Assembly (NCBI GenBank): GCA_031296355.1
Contig: JARLFX010000025.1
Coordinates: forward strand, 18,313 to 82,312
Length of the DNA: 64,000 bases
Origin: Acidobacteriaceae bacterium
Lineage (GTDB): Bacteria; Acidobacteriota; Terriglobia; Terriglobales; Acidobacteriaceae
Reading direction: 5' to 3'
The first letter of the stretch is position 1; each line of letters opens with the position of its first letter. The position numbers and the translations under genes are program-made. Below, in pieces: positions 36,701 through 43,553 of this stretch. The notes under the pieces were generated by a model. The model saw only the letters and a list, made by a program, of their open reading frames with translations, had not been told where the DNA came from and made no database searches.

Positions 36701-37804
36701 GTTAGTGGCCATGGGCGCATTGGCGCCAGAGACGGCCACAAGGAGGTTGAACTGGTCAGCCAGAGCCAACACGCCATTCTCCAGAGGTATTTCGGCGAGC
36801 TGCTGGGGACCGGAGATGATCAAATTGCCCCAGGGATCCGTGGTAATGCCAGTAGCGTTCGGGACTTTATTCGTCACAACATTAACAATCGCGTTGAGCA
36901 GTGTCAATGAAGAACTGGGGAGATTACCCACGGTCGTGAGCGAGCCGCTGCTGTTGATAACTGAAACCAAACCGCCACTGCTATTGCCCGTAAAGCTGTC
37001 ACAGTAGTAAACGAGGCCATCCCCTGCAACAGTTACCTGCGCATAGGCATTACTCGTCAACCTATCAGCCAGCGCAGTAATTGTCCCTGCAGCTCCGGTA
37101 TTGAATTGGATTACACGGTTATAGGCACCATTGGAAACACTGTCACTGATATCTATCAGATAAACGTTCCCGCTCCCATCCGAGTAAATGTCCCCAACCT
37201 GAAGACTGGTGAGGCTGGATCCAATGCCGCTGGCAGACCATGTGCATGCAGTGGCCGATGTAGCAGTACATGCAGTAGTTATATTGGTAAGAGGAAGACC
37301 GGCGGAGCCATAATTACTGTTCCCTGTGATCGCAGCGGTATTGGGGATGCCATCGGCAGCCGGGATCTCTAACAATGAGGCCCCTGCGCCGTTGCCGTTG
37401 GATAACCACAATGTTCCCACCGCATCGACAAAAGCGCTGTTGGAGCCGACTTGTCCCAATCCACTAATGAGCGCCGTCGGAGCGGAGATGGTTGCTATAG
37501 TGCTGGGCGCAGGAATCTCGTATAGCGTGCTGGCCGAGCCGCTTACATGTCCTACGTAAAATACGTTGCCAGCCTTGTCTACGGCAACTCGGCCGGAAGA
37601 AATAGCAGTAGTTCCATTGGCGAACAGCGTAGAGGTTGCAGTAGGCACCGCCGTGGGTATGTAGTTCGAGAATGGAGTCTGTGCTCCAGCCGTAGCCATA
37701 ACGCCGCTAACATCAGCCAACACAGCTAGCATCACGCTCAAGGCCAATACGGTCGCCCGAGAAGTAATGCCGCCAGATTTGCGCACTGAATATCCCATTT
37801 TCAT
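33740..37804 (-). CDS. NHL-propeller / Ig-like giant surface protein with C-terminal membrane hairpin (paralogue 1)
   Basis: Paralogue of the 27065-31249 product along its whole length: shared SGRVAVDKAGNVFYVGHVSGS, SNAFVDAVGTLWLSNGNGAG, GGYNFGKVNVGTEVTTAAPY, GVGVGPQPMFLPGTASK and GNLFIADTGNRRIVEYSVTGV. About 1354 residues; signal peptide, NHL propeller, Ig domains, one chitobiase C-terminal-like repeat (the paralogue has two), then a hydrophobic hairpin around FRKRKRL ending MMTGC. I start at ATG 37804 (MKMGYSVRK), which has GGGAG eight bases upstream and matches the paralogue start; the longer frame would overlap the receptor gene. It follows the receptor after 61 bp. Function unknown. Confidence 0.75.
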   Translation of the reverse strand: MKMGYSVRKSGGITSRATVLALSVMLAVLADVSGVMATAGAQTPFSNYIPTAVPTATSTLFANGTTAISSGRVAVDKAGNVFYVGHVSGSASTLYEIPAPSTIATISAPTALISGLGQVGSNSAFVDAVGTLWLSNGNGAGASLLEIPAADGIPNTAAITGNSNYGSAGLPLTNITTACTATSATACTWSASGIGSSLTSLQVGDIYSDGSGNVYLIDISDSVSNGAYNRVIQFNTGAAGTITALADRLTSNAYAQVTVAGDGLVYYCDSFTGNSSGGLVSVINSSGSLTTVGNLPSSSLTLLNAIVNVVTNKVPNATGITTDPWGNLIISGPQQLAEIPLENGVLALADQFNLLVAVSGANAPMATNNVIYGGTFDVHGSYYYATTTNIMQVQVGGYNFGKVNVGTEVTTAAPYLNLTWSLPSYLQTSLASTSSPSTLSAANAAYLQSFPFSGAKNYYGGTPYSASNTGQYSLMYFQPVHPGLLMGGIFPQGYSNYMAATDSNAGKDFYMNGAYLANLQGVGVGPQPMFLPGTASKAVTVSQLYTSYSKAAKAVGFTPTGVAIDTFGNIFVTDTTNTSLDLDCLATTANTAQNYRSGVAGNGYANSYCLTNGLADTSVTNLTGSTFKVSATGTTGLTFPTSFVNPVDVVLDGANNAYVLDSASNATTVTKMPFATMIPVAVVPSNMSVAGTLFNNPMGLAIDGYGNLYIADTGNNRIIQGRLYNAQYSQNIVYVSNTVTFGGIMLSGPTGLGLDASGNLFIADTGNRRIVEYSVTGVGSVISTTGVTLTAPTSVKVLPSGALVVADSSIGLVLVNNGSASVLSTGSIKLGSTGGLGLDLAGNIYVADPTGLQVVELNINSPAAVSFSDTLKPDVSGSHTSSETSYIYNIGNATLNFSAAPTTVDNTTSATNEFSVDSSNACLASTTLTPNVNCGLILDFTPSATATVYSPVTGATTVADNIQSYTIIANPASSSQAIGSFGSTGSTQKINLSGYPVVPFTAQTITFTTPITSVMWSSSIPPFTLSATGGPSGQPVIFSILSGPGTLSGPNNSILTVKDIGTTVIAANQAGALANGIYYGAAAQVTQQIVVNPIGTVATPTFSLATGTYTAVQSVTISDSTPGATIYYTTNGNTPTLSSQIYTAGTAIPVNITTTIKAFAVGAPGYANSPVAVAAYTLNPDFILKASVTTLDIPNGLGGSATLTLTPLFGFTGNVVLSCSGLSGKDACSFLKYVNSNQATVASSTLTIPANTTATVYGAVIVQANETASLGHSDRRHFVPVTVLAVTLLFCSFRKRKRLGLVMLVMLSAVGVSMMTGCNSPSTSGNTHSSTFTLTATSGSIVHNITITLNVNNL

Positions 37805-37865
37805 GACAAAATCTCCCATCTTTCTACGCCGGTCTTCAATACCAGCACTGCACACGTGCGGCCGC

Positions 37866-40800
37866 TCAGAATACATACTTCACCGACATTTCCATGATTC
37901 TTCTCCCCGTGCGGATGGGAGCTGACCCGAATCCTGGCTGCTGATTCGTTGCAGTTGCCAAGTCCTGGTTAATGTCGGTCGAATTCAATGTTTGAGTGAA
38001 ATTCATCGAGTACCCGCCAGGGTAAAGATTCGAGAACGTATGGTTAGCACGGTTCAAGACATTGAAAGCAGCTACACGGAGTTGCAAACGATCCTTTCCG
38101 GTAACCTTGAATTCCTTCCTGACTGTCAGATCGCTGTTGAAGAACGCGGGGCCTCGTAAGTTGCCGTAATACATGGGACCGTTAGTGCCGAGCGTAGGCA
38201 GGCGGAATGCAGTGCCATCTACATACTGATGGTTACCTTTACCATTCGGACTCCCAACAAGCGTAGGTTGAACCGTGATATCCGGCGTGCCGAGAAGACT
38301 TGAACTGGTAATTTGCAATGTGCACGTGGGCGGAGTTCCGCTCGCAGTACATGAACTCGTATTGTTGTACCCCGGAACGGATGCCACCGTCCCTGCCGGA
38401 ACAGTCAAGGTACCCGTAAGGCCAAGGTTGGAGGACATGAGGCTAGACAGAACCGGGCCGCTCTGAAAATTCATGATGCCAGAAATTTCCCAGCCATTTG
38501 CCGCCCAACCCAGATAGCGCTCGTGCACTACATTCCCAAAGGTATATGAGTATGAGAGGTTGATGATGTGCGTGCGATCAATACTCAAAGGCAAGTAATC
38601 ATTGCTCAAGGTGATCGGATCAGGGCCAGCAACAGCACCCAATGCCTTGCTCCATGTGTAGTTAGCACGTATGCGTGCGTGTCGCGGAGTCCACGAGAAC
38701 ATGGCCTGCATGCCGTTATAGTTCGCATACCCCCTATGCCGAATGGCATAAATGTTCGCATAGAGCGGATATGGCCTAAACGAATCGGTATCCGCAGTGG
38801 TTAGATTGGCGAGATTACCGTTCCCAAGATTGGTTGCTGGTGCGAAGATTGGCCAGGTGTACCCCGTAGTCGACGCTGTATCAGGACGTCCAGCATCTGG
38901 CTGAGGCTTATACAAGGTCCCATACGGCATGGCATTGATGTTTCGTAGACTATTGGACTCCATAAGATGGTCAGAGGTATTCCCAACATATGCAATCTCA
39001 AAGGTTGTATTGTGTGAAAGCCATTGATCGAGAACCACATTATAGGTTCGCACGCGCGACATTTCATCATCGCCAGCCATCCGCGTGTAAATGCTGCTGT
39101 CCTTAACAAATCCAGATGAAGTCGAAGTTACGTTACCCTGATTCAGACTCAGATTTTTGAAAGTATGGCCACTTGCCTGAGTAGCATAAGTTCTCTGCCC
39201 CTCCGCCGTTTGCGCGGACAAGAGACCGTCGTTGTAGGAATCATGCTGACGATATACGCCAAAGCCTATACGAAGGATCGTTTTAGAATCGCCACGAAAA
39301 TCATAGACAAGGCCAAACCTTGGATCAACAAATGCTGGGCGCGTGGGCACGCCTGTGAGCGGAATAGATGCATCGATGGCATGGTATAGGACACCCGGTG
39401 AGGCTAGGGGCGATCCGCTCGCGTAGGCCTTCGCGTCGAAAACCGCAACGCCCTGACCATGCGGATCTATCCACGGCGTGAAGTGTTCCAACCGAACACC
39501 GGCATCAATGGACATATGCCGATTGACCAGCCAGTGGTCCTGAATATACCCAGATAACGAATAGAAATATAAATTGGTTTCTACCTTTTTGTTGACCTGG
39601 CTGATGCCGCCTATAATACCTTCGAGTAAATCCGCAGTATAGTTGTTCGCGCCGTACACTCGGGATCCATCTGCATCAATAAACGACGTCGGATGGTAGT
39701 AATCAGTAAGCGAACCGTTGGTATTCTGCCCTGCCTGCACTTGAGGGTTATCTACCCATTGATAATAGATTCCGGCCCGGAACGTGTGCCTTTTAATAAG
39801 CTTAGTTACGTTATCCCCCGCAAGCCGCATCTGCTTTTTCGTAAAGTCGCCACCATACGTCGGGTCTTCAATGGGTGCAAAGGGAAATCCACCATACGTA
39901 GCGGTGCCATATGTTTGCAAGCTGGGAAGGGCTGTTGTTCCATTATTGAAAAGAAGCGAATACGGCTCGCCTACAACAGCCGATGGAGTCCGCAAGTTGA
40001 ATGTCTGCGAGAAATATGCCCCGCCCGCATAAAGCTGGTTTGTGAGTGAAGGGCTAAGAACGCTTGTCAGTTCCAGGCTGGCAACATGCGATGTCACAGT
40101 ACCAATAAAGCCTCCACCCGGCATATCCATTCCGCCCCCCATTCCATTAGGGGCAGATCTGCCGTACGAACCTGAAGGCTGATACTGCTTTCCACTCTCC
40201 AGTCCGTAGGCCAGGAAGATATGCGTCTTCTCTGACAGCGCATAATCAATGCGGCTCTTCACTTGATAGAGATTGTTATTAACAAAATCTGTCGTGATGT
40301 AGTTATAGGCTCCGGTGGTATTTGGAACATTTGGGAGTGGCAACGAATTGAGTATTCTCGATCCCAGCGGATCAATGTAGGCGCTGATATCGCCATTGGT
40401 GATGGGCTGAGCATTTCCTCCACCCGGCCCCTGCTTCGGCACCAGGCAAATATTGGAATAGATAGAGTTCGGACAAACGTTACCTACTCGATTCGGCCCC
40501 AGCATAGCGTTGAGTTCGGTATCGCTGAAATCACCTGCGCGCATGCGCGCAGTCGGTACAATTGCGCTCACCGTCGCCGAGTAGGCGCTACCGTAGGCAT
40601 AGACGCTGCGCTGAGCATATTCTTCTGCTGCGGCAAAAAACGTTAGCTTCTTCGACTGGTTGAACCCAAGTCCCGGGATACGCACGGGGCCGCCAAACGT
40701 GAACCCCGGATAGAGCTGCCGATCATGCGGAGGTGGCGTACCAGAGTATTTCGCCATCCAGTCAACTGTATTCAGTTGATACGTTCGCGCATATAAATAT

Positions 40801-41693
40801 AGCGACCCATGATACGAACTGCCGCCGGCCTTACTGATCGCATTGACAACAACCGGGCCATGAGCCGTATCAGCGGTAAAACTGCCGGTTTGCACCTTAA
40901 CTTCTGCCACTTGATCGTAATTTACATTTTGAATGGCAAGGCCATATGCCCCTGGATCCGTAATGTCCATGCCATCAGAAAGGATTGATGTGGAATTTGT
41001 TGCAGTTCCGTTACTGGAGTAAGCCCCAATGGCGCCCCCAAAAGAGACGATTGACGGATCATAAGCCGCATTGGCAAACGTAGTACTGTTTGTGACGATT
41101 GCCATACCAGGAAGTATCTTGAGCAACTCTGTAACATCGCGACCTTCAATGGCCAGATGGTCGATATCCTCAGCTGAGATCAAGGTACTCGTTTCGCCCG
41201 AATCCGTGCTGATCTGCCCGGCAACACTGGTCACCGTGACTGCGGCTTCGGCGCCAATGCTCAGCTTGATATCTCTGAAGGTTCTCTGGTCACCTGGATC
41301 CAGATGAATCCCAGAGATTTCGGAGCCCTGAAAGCCCTCTGCTTCGACATGGAGTTGGTAATCACCCGTCGGAATACCGGCAAACGAAAAAGTGCCTGTA
41401 CCATTGGTTTTCGTTGTCCGCAGTGCGCCACTTGCCGTATTGATCAACTGGACAGTCGCCCGGGGAATCAGTGCCCCGGTAGGATCATGTACGATGCCGT
41501 CCACATTCGCAGAGCTTTGCGCGACTGCACCAGACAAGCATCCAAAGACTATTACCGCCAATACGAGCAAGGCCCGCACGGCAACGGCAAACGCGTGAGT
41601 ACTGATCCAATCAGACGCGAGCAGTGCAGCTTTGCGTCCAGACGAAGACAATGCAAGACAATCCTGCTCGTCTCTTTGATTTCTGTGCGTCAT
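37866..41693 (-). CDS. TonB-dependent receptor with carboxypeptidase-regulatory N-domain (Oar-like)
   Basis: About 1275 residues. Signal peptide with a long polar lead (hydrophobic core about 38-55, cleavage GAVA-QSS near 58), then a carboxypeptidase-regulatory domain (VDGIVHDPTGALIPRATVQL), a plug (IDHLAIEGRDVTELLKILPG, SILSDGMDITDPG) and a 22-strand-type barrel ending RRIMEMSVKYVF with the terminal Phe. I start at ATG 41693, with AGAGG six bases upstream; the frame extends to 41855 without support and would overlap the -10 region. First gene of the run receptor-NHL-lipoprotein-NHL-GH62-GH30, so the probable cargo is arabinoxylan or glucuronoxylan fragments. No SusD-like gene is present. Confidence 0.93.
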   Translation of the reverse strand: MTHRNQRDEQDCLALSSSGRKAALLASDWISTHAFAVAVRALLVLAVIVFGCLSGAVAQSSANVDGIVHDPTGALIPRATVQLINTASGALRTTKTNGTGTFSFAGIPTGDYQLHVEAEGFQGSEISGIHLDPGDQRTFRDIKLSIGAEAAVTVTSVAGQISTDSGETSTLISAEDIDHLAIEGRDVTELLKILPGMAIVTNSTTFANAAYDPSIVSFGGAIGAYSSNGTATNSTSILSDGMDITDPGAYGLAIQNVNYDQVAEVKVQTGSFTADTAHGPVVVNAISKAGGSSYHGSLYLYARTYQLNTVDWMAKYSGTPPPHDRQLYPGFTFGGPVRIPGLGFNQSKKLTFFAAAEEYAQRSVYAYGSAYSATVSAIVPTARMRAGDFSDTELNAMLGPNRVGNVCPNSIYSNICLVPKQGPGGGNAQPITNGDISAYIDPLGSRILNSLPLPNVPNTTGAYNYITTDFVNNNLYQVKSRIDYALSEKTHIFLAYGLESGKQYQPSGSYGRSAPNGMGGGMDMPGGGFIGTVTSHVASLELTSVLSPSLTNQLYAGGAYFSQTFNLRTPSAVVGEPYSLLFNNGTTALPSLQTYGTATYGGFPFAPIEDPTYGGDFTKKQMRLAGDNVTKLIKRHTFRAGIYYQWVDNPQVQAGQNTNGSLTDYYHPTSFIDADGSRVYGANNYTADLLEGIIGGISQVNKKVETNLYFYSLSGYIQDHWLVNRHMSIDAGVRLEHFTPWIDPHGQGVAVFDAKAYASGSPLASPGVLYHAIDASIPLTGVPTRPAFVDPRFGLVYDFRGDSKTILRIGFGVYRQHDSYNDGLLSAQTAEGQRTYATQASGHTFKNLSLNQGNVTSTSSGFVKDSSIYTRMAGDDEMSRVRTYNVVLDQWLSHNTTFEIAYVGNTSDHLMESNSLRNINAMPYGTLYKPQPDAGRPDTASTTGYTWPIFAPATNLGNGNLANLTTADTDSFRPYPLYANIYAIRHRGYANYNGMQAMFSWTPRHARIRANYTWSKALGAVAGPDPITLSNDYLPLSIDRTHIINLSYSYTFGNVVHERYLGWAANGWEISGIMNFQSGPVLSSLMSSNLGLTGTLTVPAGTVASVPGYNNTSSCTASGTPPTCTLQITSSSLLGTPDITVQPTLVGSPNGKGNHQYVDGTAFRLPTLGTNGPMYYGNLRGPAFFNSDLTVRKEFKVTGKDRLQLRVAAFNVLNRANHTFSNLYPGGYSMNFTQTLNSTDINQDLATATNQQPGFGSAPIRTGRRIMEMSVKYVF

Positions 41694-41844
41694 GAGTGAC
41701 CTCTTAAATCCCAGTAAGCTCTTATTGCTCCAACACAAAGGGCTGCCTCGGCAAACCAACAAGCCTTGCGTAAACGTTTTCCGTTCACGGCACCACTTCT
41801 CTCCGTACACGAGTTCTCTAGGAAGACTCTTTATAACGTGCACC

Positions 41845-41874
41845 ACAATATGCATCCGAGGTATACATTGTCAA
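41845..41874 (-). promoter_or_regulatory. Sigma-70-type promoter for the receptor operon
   Basis: On the minus strand a consensus TTGACA (41874-41869) is followed after 18 bases by TATTGT (41850-41845), about 150 bases before the receptor start. The spacer contains TACCTCG, and the block CGAGGTA-N5-TGTCAAGAT (plus strand, 41857-41877) recurs before the GH51 gene, so a regulator may bind over this promoter. Confidence 0.65.
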
Positions 41875-41877
41875 GAT

Positions 41878-42240
41878 TTGTTTTGGACATAAATAAAAAA
41901 TAATAACGCCTCGCCAAAAGCCACCTGGAGCGCCCGGGAAGTAGAGTTTTTCTACAGTAAATATCATGTAACCCTTATTTATAGAATACTTTATAGGTAT
42001 TTTATTTTCCACAGCCCATACAGTTGAGACCGTATAGGCATGAAATATTCAAGCGTCCCTCGCATAGAAAGCATATGGAGAAAGATGATTCTTTGTCGTA
42101 TGGAATTAATAATCACCATAACCGCTCTCCTGTGCTCGCTAGTACCCTAAAGCGAAAAGGTGACACGTCTGACCCAAACCGTGACGTCAAGTGCCGCCGA
42201 TGTGGTGAAAACCCATGGAGGTAGCTTTGCTACTCAGCAT
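41878..42240. other. AT-rich intergenic stretch without a supported gene
   Basis: Between the receptor promoter and the GDSL gene. It contains small inverted repeats: GTAGA/TCTAC (41941-41955), AATAC-N7-GTATT (41985-42001) and GTAGC/GCTAC (42221-42233). A 66-codon frame at 42024-42224 has no ribosome site and no recognisable sequence, so I do not call it. Confidence 0.5.
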
Positions 42241-43503
42241 CTAGTGCAGCTTAAACAGCGCTATAGAAATAAATTCGCCCATCCGCTTATAACCTTCGCC
42301 GCTGGGATGAAGATGATCGCCTGAATCGAATTCTTTCCCTAACCTGTCCTGATGTACGCTGTCGCGCGCTACAGCATCGAAATCGATCACGGAATCGAAT
42401 GTGCCCGAAGTTCTAATCCAAGTATTCAATGCCTGACGATCTGCCTCCGATTGCGCCGATGGGTGATAGTAGTCGGACCCCATATAGGGCATCACCGTAG
42501 CCCCAATTACCGTGATGCCGTTGTCGTGTGCTCTTCGGACGATTTGCACATAAGCATCTTCGAGTTGAAAGACGAGTGCCGCGTGAATTTGTGAACTGTG
42601 TGCCTCGGTTCTGTCCAAAGTTCCAAGGTCATTGACCCCTTCGAGGACAATCAGGTAGCGGGCTCCAGGCGTGGCCAGCACGTCTCGATCGAAGCGCGAT
42701 AAGGCGTTTGGCCCAAGACCATCATTCAGTACCCTTCCTCCACCGATGCCACGATTGACCACACTGAGTTTCGATCCGCCCAGCCTGCGTGCAAGCACAT
42801 CTGTCCAGCGTTCGTTTGCGTCATCTTTGGCGCCGTGTCCGTCTGTGATGGAGTCACCAAGCGCAACGATGGCAGCACTCGATGGGGCGCATTGCACATC
42901 GACCGCAGACAGAAAGTACCAGTGAGAGACGGCCTCTGCGGATGCGAGCACCCGGTCAAGAGCGTGCTGCCCAGCAACAATGTAGGAGGTGGCTCGGGAA
43001 CCAGGGTGCGCGGTAATCCCCCCCGGAGCCTGTGCAATCTCGAAGGTAATCGCCATATCTGACTGCGCGGGAAGAAGTATAGAAACGGCATCCGAAACAT
43101 AGTCCGCGCCTACAGGGATCGTCACTCCGCCATGCCCGGCAAACCGTACTTCGTGCTGTAGCTCCGGCTCAACGATCCCGGCGCTGATTCGCTGCGCCAC
43201 GGCAAGATGCACCGAGCGAATGGCTAAAGGCCGATCGCCAAACGCATTGGATACGCGAACCCTGACGGATGTCCCACCCAACGACGTATGGACGACCTGC
43301 CGCAGCGTTGCTCCGTCAAATGTCTGCTTGGGAAGATCACTATTCGAGGCCCGCATTTGAGCTGAGCCCCACGTAGCCGTCCACCGCTGCGCTAAAGCCA
43401 GCCGCGGGCTCGTCAAAAGAAGAACAGCCGTCACGAAGAAGGCAAAACGTTGGAGCATCAACTTGGGTCGATCATGCACGAGTATCATAAAAACCGCTTT
43501 CAT
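42241..43503 (-). CDS. Exported SGNH/GDSL-family esterase
   Basis: Secreted hydrolase of about 420 residues. A signal peptide ends near LALA-Q39. An N-terminal beta domain (40-205) precedes the SGNH core: block I GDSITDG with Ser218, block II Gly in VVNRGIGGGR, block III GVND and block V DHLHP near 396-400 give the Ser-Asp-His set. Next to GH115 and GH8 it may be an acetyl- or feruloyl-xylan esterase; pectin deacetylation is the alternative. The substrate cannot be settled from sequence. The start codon is uncertain: 43503 has a poorly spaced AAGG, and in-frame ATGs at 43488 and 43458 also allow a signal peptide. Fifty base pairs separate it from GH115. Confidence 0.82.
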   Translation of the reverse strand: MKAVFMILVHDRPKLMLQRFAFFVTAVLLLTSPRLALAQRWTATWGSAQMRASNSDLPKQTFDGATLRQVVHTSLGGTSVRVRVSNAFGDRPLAIRSVHLAVAQRISAGIVEPELQHEVRFAGHGGVTIPVGADYVSDAVSILLPAQSDMAITFEIAQAPGGITAHPGSRATSYIVAGQHALDRVLASAEAVSHWYFLSAVDVQCAPSSAAIVALGDSITDGHGAKDDANERWTDVLARRLGGSKLSVVNRGIGGGRVLNDGLGPNALSRFDRDVLATPGARYLIVLEGVNDLGTLDRTEAHSSQIHAALVFQLEDAYVQIVRRAHDNGITVIGATVMPYMGSDYYHPSAQSEADRQALNTWIRTSGTFDSVIDFDAVARDSVHQDRLGKEFDSGDHLHPSGEGYKRMGEFISIALFKLH

Positions 43504-43553
43504 GCCTTGAAGGCGAAAATCGTTAGTACTTCAGTTGCATTTCATTCGACAAC

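Noticed and set aside
27065..37804. Repetitive sequence considered as a CRISPR array or mobile repeat
   Set aside because: The repeats are in-frame coding repeats of NHL and Ig domains with varied spacing and no spacer-repeat pattern.
42024..42224. Small 66-residue frame upstream of the GDSL gene
   Set aside because: No SD and no recognisable sequence. Its CRRCG has only two cysteines, too few for a zinc site.
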